Below, piece by piece: positions 9,000 to 17,370 of a stretch of DNA of 64,000 bases (positions within the stretch are counted from its first letter, which is position 1; the number at the start of each line of letters is the position of its first letter). This stretch comes from Salinivibrio kushneri. GTDB taxonomy: Bacteria > Pseudomonadota > Gammaproteobacteria > Enterobacterales > Vibrionaceae. The stretch covers positions 1,451,001 to 1,515,000 of the forward strand of contig NZ_CP040021.1 in NCBI RefSeq assembly GCF_005280275.1. Direction: 5' to 3'. The translations under genes and the position numbers were made by a program. The notes beneath the pieces were generated by a model. It had not been told where the DNA came from. It was given only the letters and a program-made list of their open reading frames with translations, and searched no databases.

Positions 9000-9008
9000 T
9001 CTGAGAAA

Positions 9009-9896
9009 TTAGTCGGAATGCTCTGCGCGCCCGGCACCACCAATGACAATCAACCCAATCACCACAACTGCAGCCGCGCTCGTGAGGCGCATATTCATCA
9101 CGCTGTTTTGATCCCAAGCGACCAGACCCATCAAGACGAGCAAAACGGTCACCCAGATGATTGGTTGTACCAATAGCCTCTGAGTTGAAGCTATCATGTG
9201 CCAGAATACGCCAGCAGCCAACACAAACAAAGCGCCAGCAAAGACAGCGAACCCAACACCGCGCAGTGAGAGAAACCCATTGGGTAAAGTAAAAATGAGT
9301 AAGGGCAGCACGAACAATAAACTCATCCGTAAACTGGTCGCCACGATGACGTCGGCTTGATGAGCACGTTGGGTCACTTGCAGCCAAAAACTCGCCCATG
9401 CACCACCACTCATCAGCCCAAGAATCATGCCTAACGGGCTGGGTGCATACATGCCCGGGGCAAGTAAGTACCCCAACCCCGCGAAAATCAACATTAAACC
9501 CATCCATAATCGGTGTTGATGGGGAGAGCGAGATGCCAGCCCCAATACACCTTGCACACTCGCCACCAGCACCAAGCCCAAGGTGGCGATATCCAGTAAT
9601 CGGCAGGCGAATACCGCACTGGTCACCGCAAGGAAAAGCAAGCCTGCAAGACGCCATGTCGAAAAAGGCGGCATTTGACGCGAGAAGCATGCTTCTCCTC
9701 GCCAACGCTCGGCCACGTCCTTTAGCGGGTAAAGTCGCTGTCCTACCAACGCCATGACGGCGGCAGATAACAACCAAAGGCCAATGTAACTGGCCGGATC
9801 TACCCATTGGTTAATCGCACGACGGCCCACCTCGGCATTGATCACCGCAATCACGACCACTACTAACGCGCCAATGACACCACCCGCTTTTTTCAT
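9009..9896 (-). CDS. DMT/EamA-like integral membrane protein
   Basis: This 295-residue protein has about ten hydrophobic segments in the arrangement of drug/metabolite transporters, including an alanine/valine-rich first helix, LMLIFAGLGYLLAPG near the middle and a C-terminal helix VVVIGLIVIGGAG. Sequence signatures are weak, so the family assignment rests mainly on topology and length. Substrate is unknown. A short periplasm-facing loop carries many charges around residues 58-75. The gene ends just before the polB SOS box and starts divergently from the DUF2786 gene. A general permease or a membrane protein of another fold remains possible. Confidence 0.6.
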   Translation of the reverse strand: MKKAGGVIGALVVVVIAVINAEVGRRAINQWVDPASYIGLWLLSAAVMALVGQRLYPLKDVAERWRGEACFSRQMPPFSTWRLAGLLFLAVTSAVFACRLLDIATLGLVLVASVQGVLGLASRSPHQHRLWMGLMLIFAGLGYLLAPGMYAPSPLGMILGLMSGGAWASFWLQVTQRAHQADVIVATSLRMSLLFVLPLLIFTLPNGFLSLRGVGFAVFAGALFVLAAGVFWHMIASTQRLLVQPIIWVTVLLVLMGLVAWDQNSVMNMRLTSAAAVVVIGLIVIGGAGRAEHSD

Positions 9897-10020
9897 TCGT
9901 ATTCACGCCTTGTTACTCATCCTTTCTATAAGACCGAGCACAACCGTCAATACTTTCAACCCTTTGTTGTCTCTCGCGGACGCGATACAATACGCGTTTG
10001 TTCGTTTCCGGGAAGTATGC

Positions 10021-10722
10021 ATGTCAGATCCGAAAAGCAAAGCGCTCAAAAAAATTGCTAAATGCCTGGAGCTTAGCAATTCCGCCAATGTGAATGAGGC
10101 AGCGCAGGCGATCAAAATGGCCGAGCGGCTGATGCGTAAGCATGGTCTCGATCAGGACGACATTGACTTCATCAGCATGGGTAAAACGCGCTCAGAAAAA
10201 CTGTTACCTGCTTCGATTAGCCAATCGATCTTAAAAATTATTCGCGGTATTAATAGCCGGTTTGGGGTGGAGTGTGTGCTCGTCAATCACAAGGGGTTAA
10301 AACAGGCTGAGTTTATCGGTGATGCAGACCGCGCTATCTTTGCCGCTTTTGCTTTCGATGTGGTCTATCGTGATATGAATGAGCATATCGGCCAGTTTCG
10401 CAATAGCTTTGCAGGCACCGGCACCAGTACGCAAGAGGTAACGCGACGCGTACAGTCATTTACCACGGGCTGGCTTGAGGGCGCGCTCGATAAGCTCCCA
10501 CAGCTTGACGCACGTGATAGCGACGACAAAATCAAAAACTATATTGATAAAGAGTTCGCCAATATTGACCGCGAGACCTTTAAGCAACAATTGAAAGAAG
10601 CCATGGCGGCGATGACAGATGATTACGAGCGGGGGATGAAAAAGGGCCGCGAAATCTCAGTCAGCCGCCCTGTGAATGGGCAAGGCCCACAAAAGCGCCT
10701 GACGGGGACCCGAAAGTCATAA
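10021..10722 (+). CDS. DUF2786 domain protein
   Basis: The N-terminal residues (about 1-45, MSDPKSKALKKIAKCLELSN, followed by AAQAIKMAERLMRKHGL) match DUF2786, a small helical domain found in phage and bacterial proteins of unknown function. The following region (GVECVLVNHKGLKQAEFIGD and FAFDVVYRDMNE) matches the usual partner region. The C-terminus is basic (GQGPQKRLTGTRKS), consistent with nucleic-acid binding, which is an inference. The chosen ATG at 10021 follows GGGAAG; an upstream in-frame extension overlaps the divergent membrane-protein gene and lacks family match. Protein length is 233 residues. Confidence 0.8.
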   Translation: MSDPKSKALKKIAKCLELSNSANVNEAAQAIKMAERLMRKHGLDQDDIDFISMGKTRSEKLLPASISQSILKIIRGINSRFGVECVLVNHKGLKQAEFIGDADRAIFAAFAFDVVYRDMNEHIGQFRNSFAGTGTSTQEVTRRVQSFTTGWLEGALDKLPQLDARDSDDKIKNYIDKEFANIDRETFKQQLKEAMAAMTDDYERGMKKGREISVSRPVNGQGPQKRLTGTRKS

Positions 10723-10736
10723 CCTTGATGAATCAC

Positions 10737-10759
10737 AGGCCGGCTTATGTCCGGCCTTT
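10737..10759 (+). terminator. Hairpin terminator after the DUF2786 gene
   Basis: AGGCCGG and CCGGCCT form a 7-bp GC-rich stem around a 7-nt loop, followed by only three T. It is a plausible but weak intrinsic terminator. The remaining bases up to ompA (10760-10996) show no gene. Confidence 0.65.
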
Positions 10760-10996
10760 GTCAGCACTTTCCCATCAATAAGACACCTGTGTTAAACACG
10801 TCAAATCATGGTCAAATCGCTTCTCGCCTATTGTGTTACACGCCTCTCAGGTCTAGCCTAGGATCCACGTCACGTTATCCATGTTCAGCCTGCTCTACTC
10901 ACTGGCAGTTGCAACCCCATGGTCTAAGGTGACTGAATAACAAGCATTCACAATGCGTAAAATAAGATACTTCATATCCTTGAATAGGAGAGTGGC

Positions 10997-12019
10997 ATGA
11001 AAAAAGTCGTGACAGGTCTCGGCCTCTTACTCGCCGTCGCACCAGCAGCTTATGCACAGCAAGACAGCGGTCTATACATGGGTGGCCGCATTGGCCCTTC
11101 GTTTTTAGAAGATAGCTGTGTGACTGACACCGATTGCGGAGATTCAGAGCTCGGCGCGGGTATTATTACCGGCTATGATTTCAACAATTGGTTTGCGCTC
11201 GAGGGAACCTATGATTATTTAGGCCGCTTTGATACCGCATTTGACCAATCAGGTACCACTGTTGGCGCCTCGGGCGATCTGACTGCGTTGACACTTGCGC
11301 CCAAGTTTTCTTATCACTTCAAACCTGATACGGCCCTTTACGGTAAGCTTGGTGCCGCCATGTGGGACTTTAATAGCAACGCCGGCGATCGTGACGATGT
11401 ATCACTGATGGGAGCACTCGGTATCGATCACCAAGCGACGGAAAAACTCAACGTTCGCCTGGAATATCAGCACATCAACGATATGGATGATGGCTACTTC
11501 TCAAGCGTCGATAACAACTTCGTGACTGTCGGCATGACGTATCACTTCGGACGCACTGACAACCAGCCAATGCCAGAGCCGATGGTTGAAGAGCCAGTCA
11601 TGGCAGAGCCTGAGCCCGTTCAAGAACCAGAGCCGGTTGCCGAACCGCAATCGATTGTGCTCTCTGAGGCCGGCGAAACTGAAATGTTTGGTTTTGATAA
11701 AGCCAGTCTCTCTGAGCAAGCGATCGCCTCCTTGCAACCCTTGGTCGACCGCTTGCTGAAGTATGACGAAGCGACGGCAACGATCGTGGGTCATACCGAC
11801 AGCCAAGGGCCAGCCGCTTATAACCAAACACTCTCTGAAGAGCGTGCACAAGTCGTTGCGGATGTCTTCTTAGACGCGGGCATTGCGGCTGAGCGCTTAA
11901 CCGTGATGGGCAAAGGCGAATCCGCCCCGACGGCCAGTAACGATACTGCCGATGGTCGCGCGAAAAACCGCCGCGTAGAAGTTACCTCGCCAGAGTTTGT
12001 TTATGTGGAAATGAATTAA
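10997..12019 (+). CDS. ompA: OmpA-family outer membrane protein
   Basis: This is an outer-membrane barrel with a peptidoglycan-binding tail. A signal peptide ends near AYA-QQD (residue 21). Residues about 25-180 form an eight-strand barrel (OmpA_membrane type), ending in VTVGMTYHFG. A proline/glutamate linker (about 185-215, repeated PEP units) leads to the OmpA C-terminal domain (about 220-340) with NQTLSEERAQVVADV and the peptidoglycan-binding NRRVEV region. It has a good GGAGAG ribosome site and a terminator after the stop. The residues TDTDCGD contain a possible disulfide pair with the nearby cysteine in an outer loop. Organisms of this group often hold several OmpA paralogues. Confidence 0.93.
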   Translation: MKKVVTGLGLLLAVAPAAYAQQDSGLYMGGRIGPSFLEDSCVTDTDCGDSELGAGIITGYDFNNWFALEGTYDYLGRFDTAFDQSGTTVGASGDLTALTLAPKFSYHFKPDTALYGKLGAAMWDFNSNAGDRDDVSLMGALGIDHQATEKLNVRLEYQHINDMDDGYFSSVDNNFVTVGMTYHFGRTDNQPMPEPMVEEPVMAEPEPVQEPEPVAEPQSIVLSEAGETEMFGFDKASLSEQAIASLQPLVDRLLKYDEATATIVGHTDSQGPAAYNQTLSEERAQVVADVFLDAGIAAERLTVMGKGESAPTASNDTADGRAKNRRVEVTSPEFVYVEMN

Positions 12020-12050
12020 TCACATCGACGATCGCATCATGTAAACACGC

Positions 12051-12080
12051 AAAAGGCCACCGCATTGTCGGTGGCCTTTT
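12051..12080. terminator. Bidirectional terminator between ompA and the cyclotransferase-like gene
   Basis: AAAAGGCCACCG (12051-12062) pairs with CGGTGGCCTTTT (12069-12080) around a 6-nt loop, with A-run and T-run on the two sides. It can stop both convergent transcripts. Confidence 0.9.
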
Positions 12081-12105
12081 CTTGTCATGAACAATCAATG
12101 AATGA

Positions 12106-12675
12106 TTAGCCGCGCGCCGCAAAACCCGTCAAGTGCATCTGCATCAAACGATCAATGTCGATTCTATCTTGATCGCTGACTCCCGCCACCCGTGGGTATC
12201 TGGGCTCGGCGCGATCATTATGATAAGCACCTTTCCATCCCTGAGTGGTGGTTAAAAACGCGCGAGCAAAGTCGGTCGAATAGCGCAAACACCCTGCCAT
12301 AACCGTATCGACATAGGATTGGGCAATCGGCTTGTCTGCATCTGGGGGACGCCGTGTATCGGCAACATACACGTACACGGGGCCATCAAGCGTCACGTCT
12401 TCGGGCAGCGCGATGTTTGATTCAGCTAACTGTAAACGCTGATAGCCTGCCTCACGCCGATCAAAGTCGGGCAGTGACTCGGGGTCGATATTGACCAATA
12501 CTCCGTTGCATTCACCCTCCCCTTCAAGCACTACCAGCGGTGAGATAAGCGCCTCACTCACATTGCTCCAATGGCGGCTTAGTCCACTGACAGTCACCGG
12601 ACACGCCCACCCTGAATCGCCTGTCAGCGCCCGTGAGGCTGGATTCATCAAACTCCCGTACCCAAATAGATACAT
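12106..12675 (-). CDS. Gamma-glutamylcyclotransferase-like (AIG2/GGCT fold) protein
   Basis: The start MYLFGYGSLMNPAS is the substrate-binding YGSL motif of the gamma-glutamylcyclotransferase fold, whose members cleave gamma-glutamyl groups to 5-oxoproline. The FDRREAGYQR segment (about residues 70-79) supplies the expected catalytic glutamate in the E-x-G-Y context. The protein has 189 residues from the ATG at 12675, which follows an AAAGGAG ribosome site; a longer reading frame adds 40 residues without family match. C-terminal residues from about 120 (CLRYSTDFARAFLTTTQGW) are less typical. The exact substrate is unknown. It is divergent from the M32 carboxypeptidase gene. Confidence 0.82.
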   Translation of the reverse strand: MYLFGYGSLMNPASRALTGDSGWACPVTVSGLSRHWSNVSEALISPLVVLEGEGECNGVLVNIDPESLPDFDRREAGYQRLQLAESNIALPEDVTLDGPVYVYVADTRRPPDADKPIAQSYVDTVMAGCLRYSTDFARAFLTTTQGWKGAYHNDRAEPRYPRVAGVSDQDRIDIDRLMQMHLTGFAARG

Positions 12676-12786
12676 GACGTTGCAAACTCCTTTATTGCAT
12701 TTACTGGCAGAACCAGAGGCGCTGCCTTGCTTTTCTCTCTGAAATTGCCAGAATATCCGGCAACGTTGTAAACAAGGAAAGTGATT

Positions 12787-14274
12787 ATGGAACAACTAGA
12801 TAAGCTGGAAGCTCACTTCAAACGTCTATCGCATTTTCAGCACCTTGCCGCAATCTGCGGTTGGGATCAAGCCACCATGATGCCAGATGGCGGCAATCAC
12901 GCCCGGGCCGACGCCATGGCAGAACTCGCCCTCTACTGTCATCAACAAATGACCCAGCCAGAGCTGGGTGACTGGTTCGCGGACGTGGATGAAAAATCCC
13001 GCCACCTAAGCGCCACGCAAAAAGCAAGCGTGGCAGAGATGAAGCGCCAATGGCAGCAGGCCAGCGTACTTCCCGACACCTTGGTCAAAGCCAAATCTTT
13101 AGCGGGCGCTAAATGCGAGCATGCTTGGCGTCAGCAACGCCAAGATAATGACTGGGACGGGTTTGCCAAAAATTTAAAAGAAGTGGTCGCCCTAGCGCGT
13201 GAAGAAGCCCATATCCGCGCTGACCAGAAGCTGTGTGCCCCTTATGATGCGCTCCTTGATTTGTACGAGCCCGGGATGACGGCCGAGCGTATTGATGAAG
13301 TGTTTGGTGCCCTCAAACAATGGCTACCAGAGACCATCCAAGCCGTGGTCGACAAGCAAGCACAACAGCCGGTGATCACGCCTAAAGGCCCTTTCCCACA
13401 AGCGCAACAAAAAGCCTTGGGTGAACACGTGATGAAGCAGCTTGGGTTTAGCTTTGAGTATGGTCGACTCGATATCAGCACGCATCCATTTTGTGGTGGT
13501 GTGCCCACCGATGTGCGCATCACCACCCGCTATGATGAGCAAGATTTCACCTCGGCATTAATGGGCGTGATCCACGAAACCGGCCATGCGCGCTATGAAC
13601 AAGGGTTACCTCAAGACTTAGCAGGCTTGCCGGTGGGCCAAGCGCGCTCGATGGGCGTACATGAAAGCCAAAGCCTATTTTTTGAAATGCAGCTCGCCCG
13701 CAGCGCCCCCTTCGCGACTTTAATCTGCCAACAAGCCAAACAGGCCTTTAACCGCCAGGATGATCCCGCGTTTCAGGTCGAAAACCTCCACCGCGTGCTC
13801 ACTGAGGTATCACCTGGCTATATCCGTGTCGATGCCGACGAGGTCACCTATCCTGCCCATATCATGCTGCGCTACGACATTGAACGCGATCTGATCAGCG
13901 GCAAAATGGAGGTGGATCATATTCCTGAGCGTTGGGACACCGCGATGCAGCAATACCTTGGCCTGAGCACCGCCGGCAACTACAAAAACGGCTGTATGCA
14001 AGACATTCACTGGACCGATGGCAGCTTTGGTTACTTCCCCACCTACACCTTGGGTGCCCTGTATGCCGCGCAATTGATGCAAGCGATGCGCCAGCAACTG
14101 GATGTCGACGGTATAATCGCCAGCGGCAACCTCTCGCCTATTTTTGACTGGTTGTCCCAACATATCTGGCAACGCGCCAGCACCACTTCAACCGACAACC
14201 TACTTAAAGACGCCACCGGCGAAACCCTCAACCCCGCCCACTTCCGCGAGTATATTCAAGGGCGGTATTTGTAA
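12787..14274 (+). CDS. M32-family metallocarboxypeptidase (Taq type)
   Basis: This zinc carboxypeptidase removes C-terminal amino acids from peptides. The zinc motif HETGH lies near residue 263, in the context MGVIHETGHARYEQG, with the third ligand expected in MGVHESQSLFFE (about 298). Other M32 blocks are visible, such as TDVRITTRY and EVTYPAHIMLRYDIE. The length of about 495 residues is normal. ATG at 12787 is preferred over the GTG six bases earlier because the AAGGAAAG site is better spaced. It is cytoplasmic with no signal peptide and is divergently arranged with the GGCT-like gene. Confidence 0.93.
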   Translation: MEQLDKLEAHFKRLSHFQHLAAICGWDQATMMPDGGNHARADAMAELALYCHQQMTQPELGDWFADVDEKSRHLSATQKASVAEMKRQWQQASVLPDTLVKAKSLAGAKCEHAWRQQRQDNDWDGFAKNLKEVVALAREEAHIRADQKLCAPYDALLDLYEPGMTAERIDEVFGALKQWLPETIQAVVDKQAQQPVITPKGPFPQAQQKALGEHVMKQLGFSFEYGRLDISTHPFCGGVPTDVRITTRYDEQDFTSALMGVIHETGHARYEQGLPQDLAGLPVGQARSMGVHESQSLFFEMQLARSAPFATLICQQAKQAFNRQDDPAFQVENLHRVLTEVSPGYIRVDADEVTYPAHIMLRYDIERDLISGKMEVDHIPERWDTAMQQYLGLSTAGNYKNGCMQDIHWTDGSFGYFPTYTLGALYAAQLMQAMRQQLDVDGIIASGNLSPIFDWLSQHIWQRASTTSTDNLLKDATGETLNPAHFREYIQGRYL

Positions 14275-14339
14275 ACTCACAGCATCTCCATGGCTAGCCC
14301 AGCTGGTCATGGAGCCTCTTATTAATGACGGGAGGCACT

Positions 14340-14987
14340 ATGCCCAACTATGAATCCCTTAAAGCGCGGCAGCGCCAAGAGCGCGAGCATTATCCTGAAA
14401 ATTTGTCTATTCGTGTACACAGAGCTCTCAGCTGGCTAAAGCAAGCCGAGCAAACGGATGATACAGACAGCCAGTTTATTTTCTTATGGATTGCATTTAA
14501 CGCCGCTTATGCGCAAGAGTTTGCGCAAAAACGACAGTTTACCGAGAAAAACCTCTATCAAAGCTTTCTAGAAAAACTGATTTACCTCGATAAAGAAGCG
14601 CGTTTAACTCATTTGGTGTGGCAAGAGTTCTCAGGCCCGATCCGGGTGATTCTCGATAATGATTATATCCTGCAAGCCTATTGGGAATATCAAGCCGGTC
14701 ATATCACTGAAGACAGTTGGCAAGCTTCACGCAAAAGCGCCAAAGCCCGCGCGCACAAAGCCTTGGCAAACAGTGATACCGCAACCGTATTAGCCGCTGT
14801 TTTTAGCCGTTTGTATACGTTACGTAATCAACTACTCCACGGCGGCGCCACCCACGGCAGCCAAGCCAACCGCGCCCAGCTAAAAGACTGCGTATGCATG
14901 ATGCAAAAAATCGTACCTTTAACCATTGAATTGATGATGGACGGCAACACCGCCACCTGGGGCGACCCTGTGTATCCGTTGGTGTGA
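14340..14987 (+). CDS. HEPN-domain protein (possible RNase)
   Basis: This 215-residue helical protein carries the HEPN signature R-x4-H as LRNQLLHGG around residues 164-172. HEPN proteins are often metal-independent RNases in toxin and defence systems, but others are only structural. Earlier residues FIFLWIAFNAAYAQEF (about 45-60) match the helix typical of the Apea-like HEPN group. The ATG at 14340 follows GGGAGG. It sits on the strand opposite to, and just beside, the accessory island, and could be a chromosomal neighbour or part of it. No partner nucleotidyltransferase is seen. Confidence 0.78.
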   Translation: MPNYESLKARQRQEREHYPENLSIRVHRALSWLKQAEQTDDTDSQFIFLWIAFNAAYAQEFAQKRQFTEKNLYQSFLEKLIYLDKEARLTHLVWQEFSGPIRVILDNDYILQAYWEYQAGHITEDSWQASRKSAKARAHKALANSDTATVLAAVFSRLYTLRNQLLHGGATHGSQANRAQLKDCVCMMQKIVPLTIELMMDGNTATWGDPVYPLV

Positions 14988-15149
14988 GTGTGGACACTGA
15001 CTGGTTGCAATACGTTGCTCCAGTTTAGCAAGGTATATACGCTAAGATATGTACCTTGCATCAGCGTTAAACACGGGGCTAGGTGCAAAATGCATTTGCA
15101 AATGCCTCGAACTAGGACCATCAGTGCGCTTAATGAAACGTCTTTTTAG

Positions 15150-15302
15150 TTAGTACATAATGAGCGTAATCTTGTCCGACCGACATTTAGGACATACAAA
15201 CTTCTTTAAGCGCATCTTGATTAAAAATGCTTGTCTATCGGATAGAATATAACCACACTCTTTACACGCTATATTTGATTTTCCAGGTGGTTTTATTGGC
15301 AT
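15150..15302 (-). CDS. 50-residue zinc-ribbon protein, last gene of the accessory operon
   Basis: The frame reads MPIKPPGKSNIACKECGYIL at its start and ends in KKFVCPKCRSDKITLIMY. Two CxxC pairs (Cys13/16 and Cys37/40) separated by 20 residues make a classic zinc ribbon, and the protein is basic, so it may touch nucleic acid or a partner protein. A GGGAAAG site precedes the ATG. It lies 93 bases after the GrpE-like gene on the same strand, with no terminator noticed between, so it is probably co-transcribed. Function is unknown. The flanking sequence 14988-15149 holds two small palindromes and no other gene. Confidence 0.7.
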   Translation of the reverse strand: MPIKPPGKSNIACKECGYILSDRQAFLIKMRLKKFVCPKCRSDKITLIMY

Positions 15303-15395
15303 ATCTTTCCCGACTTTTAATATTAAAAACTCTCATGAATAACTATTTTCATTAGACAATTTCTCATAAGAATTGGTTATATTTAACCTTATAGT

Positions 15396-16223
15396 TCACA
15401 AAAAAACGACTGATGGCTTGATTACTTTATTGGTGTTGGTGTTTACATAACCTCTGAGCAATACGTGTTGAATAGGACCGCTGGTATTCTTACTCGTATT
15501 GTGTTTGATGTGCTGTTGAGTATCGAATTCTATACCTTTAGTTACTTCCTGAAACGCGAACATCGGATAAGCCAAAATAAAGCGTTCGAATAGAGCATCA
15601 AACATCTTAATAACCCTATCTATATCGGCATTATCACCGTTAACCACTTCGTTTTTTATATAATCCCAAAGATTAGAAATATTCTTTTCTTGGATACCAC
15701 AAGCTACTAGCCCCTGCATGCTGGTATCCTTAAAAATGCCTCGTAACGACCCCTGAGTTTTTTCGCTTAACTCGTGATACAGCTGGCTGAGTAATATATC
15801 GCTTTCAAAGGTATGCTTATACTTATCTAACGCTGCGTTCACTTCACTCACTTGTTCTTGCTTGCTTTTTAGCTCACCTTTCTTGTCACCCAACGCCTCG
15901 ATCAGTTTTTTGTTATCTTCTTTAAAAGCATTAATATCCTCCTCTGTATTTTTCTTTTTTTGCGCTAGATCTTCATAAGCTTTAACCAGATCGGAAAGCT
16001 CCTTTCTTAACACTTCAACCTTCTCTTTTTGTTCAGTCAGTGCCAGCTCTAGCTCTTCATTCCTCTCCTTGATAAGATCATACTCTTCAACTCTAACGGT
16101 GTTTTCTCTTTCGCTCAACTGCTTAGCATTTATCTGCTTAGCGCTCTCAACAATAGCAATAATTTTGTTTTTTACCGTTTCATTTTCCAGTGCAGATAAT
16201 AAATCATTTTCGGAAATAGCCAT
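15396..16223 (-). CDS. Coiled-coil protein with GrpE-like C-terminal domain
   Basis: Residues about 40-140 form a long charged coiled coil (heptads such as EELELALTEQKEKVEVLRKE). Residues 145-230 are helical. The last 45 residues resemble the beta domain of GrpE: a G-x-x-F-D-x-x-x-H element (GIEFDTQQH) and a terminal GY-x6-KVIKPSVV, comparable to the GYTLNGRVLRPA pattern of GrpE. GrpE is the nucleotide-exchange factor of Hsp70, and an Hsp70-like ATPase is encoded in the same operon, so a dedicated pair is a reasonable inference. The first codon overlaps the stop of the preceding gene by one base, suggesting translational coupling. Confidence 0.7.
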   Translation of the reverse strand: MAISENDLLSALENETVKNKIIAIVESAKQINAKQLSERENTVRVEEYDLIKERNEELELALTEQKEKVEVLRKELSDLVKAYEDLAQKKKNTEEDINAFKEDNKKLIEALGDKKGELKSKQEQVSEVNAALDKYKHTFESDILLSQLYHELSEKTQGSLRGIFKDTSMQGLVACGIQEKNISNLWDYIKNEVVNGDNADIDRVIKMFDALFERFILAYPMFAFQEVTKGIEFDTQQHIKHNTSKNTSGPIQHVLLRGYVNTNTNKVIKPSVVFL

Positions 16224-16699
16224 TATTGTTGCCTTTTGTAGCTGCGCGTTTTTTTAAGATAAAATGACTGAATACTGATTTCATCGGAAGAAGAGCTATC
16301 GGAATCAGACAGGTTATCATCAACTATCGGCGCTTCGTTATAGGGCCGCTCTTGACTCACGCGCCGATAATCCACTTTATCGATCGAATTTGGGAAGCAC
16401 AAAGCTTCACGGTTCCGTAAGCAAAATTCATCGATCACACCCCGGACATCTTCTAAGTCATTATTAAAGCGATCAGCGATGGTCACATCAGGGTCGATAC
16501 TGAATTCTGGATCATCCCTAATCATGACAATCGCGATTTTTTCTCCCTCGACATACTCAATTTTTTTCTTAAAGGTGTGCCAAAAATCAGCCTTCGAAAG
16601 ATACTCTTCTCCCTCAAACCGAATAATTTCTCTCTGGCCCCAAATTAGTCGATAGGCTTGCGCTTGGTCACCTTTTACAGAAACGATATAATCTGTCAT
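16223..16699 (-). CDS. Unknown 158-residue acidic protein of the accessory operon
   Basis: I do not recognise a family. Residues 1-110 look globular, with alternating strands (DYIVSVKG, AYRLIWGQREIIRFEGEEYL, KIAIVMIRDDPEF) and an acidic DPDVTIADRFNNDLEDV segment. Residues about 125-142 are a low-complexity stretch of Ser and Asp (DDNLSDSDSSSSDE), then a short basic tail SYKRQQ. There is no signal peptide or membrane helix. The ATG abuts the stop codon of the upstream gene, and its stop overlaps the next start, so it is expressed with its neighbours. It could be an adaptor; this is a guess. Confidence 0.7.
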   Translation of the reverse strand: MTDYIVSVKGDQAQAYRLIWGQREIIRFEGEEYLSKADFWHTFKKKIEYVEGEKIAIVMIRDDPEFSIDPDVTIADRFNNDLEDVRGVIDEFCLRNREALCFPNSIDKVDYRRVSQERPYNEAPIVDDNLSDSDSSSSDEISIQSFYLKKTRSYKRQQ

Positions 16700-17362
16700 T
16701 TAAGACTTTAACCTCATCACTTTTTCTTCTATTTGTTCCACCGATAGATCGGGCTCAACCCTTTGGTAGGCTGCAACCAATGCATCCGCGTGTTTTCCAC
16801 TTTCACTAACACTTAACTCATCCTTGATGTAAAGACCATAGTCACCCGTTTCTAACTGCTTTTCTTTATATACTTTTATGGTTTCGATAATTTCTTTTGA
16901 TTCGACACCCTGTTGCGCAACTACCGCCAGAAAATCAGGCGTAACAACAGTATCTAGCTTTTCATTAATGCCTTTTAATGTAATCGATGCACCAATCGAC
17001 GAGCGAGCCAATAGATCTTTCTCGTCCAAATTATCAAACTTTTCCCGATCAATGGTCACGTCATCTTGAAGATAGTTAATGTATTCATTAATGGTATCAA
17101 AGTCATCTGGCTTCATATCAGCCATCATGGCTTTTTCGCCAAGCTCTGCCATATCGGAGTTAGGGTTAATAATACCTAGACTAATACCAATCGCCTTGAT
17201 CGTATCACCGACTTTTGCTGCCAGTTCCACTCCCATTTCAGCGATCTTCGTAGCGGTCGTACTTACCGCATCTGTAATTTTACTCGCCACACTACTGATT
17301 ACGTTGCATGCGCTAGACGCTATGCTAGATAACGCTGAACCCAAGCTACTGAAAAAACCCAT
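16700..17362 (-). CDS. Island protein B: amphipathic N-terminus, paralogue of island protein A
   Basis: The first 60 residues are small and hydrophobic with few charges (MGFFSSLGSALSSIASSACN), like membrane-inserting or coiled assembly segments. The rest is helical and clearly related to the gene at 20352-20999: both have an N-P-x4-L-G-E-K-A element followed by a K-P-x-D-F-D-x-I-N-x-Y-I-x-Y-L block, and both end in a helix with a xNPD/EPD-x(3)-xQ-x-E pattern. No family is recognised. The ATG follows AGGAGGCG. The gene lies 8 bases after the HerA-type ATPase gene. Roles such as a membrane-active effector or an assembly subunit are open. Confidence 0.75.
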   Translation of the reverse strand: MGFFSSLGSALSSIASSACNVISSVASKITDAVSTTATKIAEMGVELAAKVGDTIKAIGISLGIINPNSDMAELGEKAMMADMKPDDFDTINEYINYLQDDVTIDREKFDNLDEKDLLARSSIGASITLKGINEKLDTVVTPDFLAVVAQQGVESKEIIETIKVYKEKQLETGDYGLYIKDELSVSESGKHADALVAAYQRVEPDLSVEQIEEKVMRLKS

Positions 17363-17370
17363 AACGCCTC

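Noticed and set aside
8980-9807. 275-codon frame inside the DMT-like gene
   Set aside because: It lies on the same strand in another frame, has an odd Cys/Trp/Arg-rich composition and no ribosome site; the membrane-protein frame is the real one.
12676-12795. 40-residue N-terminal extension of the GGCT-like protein
   Set aside because: The YGSL motif normally starts the protein, and the upstream part is not homologous and overlaps the divergent gene's start region.
15028-15105. Hairpin GCAAGGTA...TACCTTGC and palindrome GCATTTGCAAATGC
   Set aside because: Small palindromes near the island end; no T-run or known motif, so no function was assigned.
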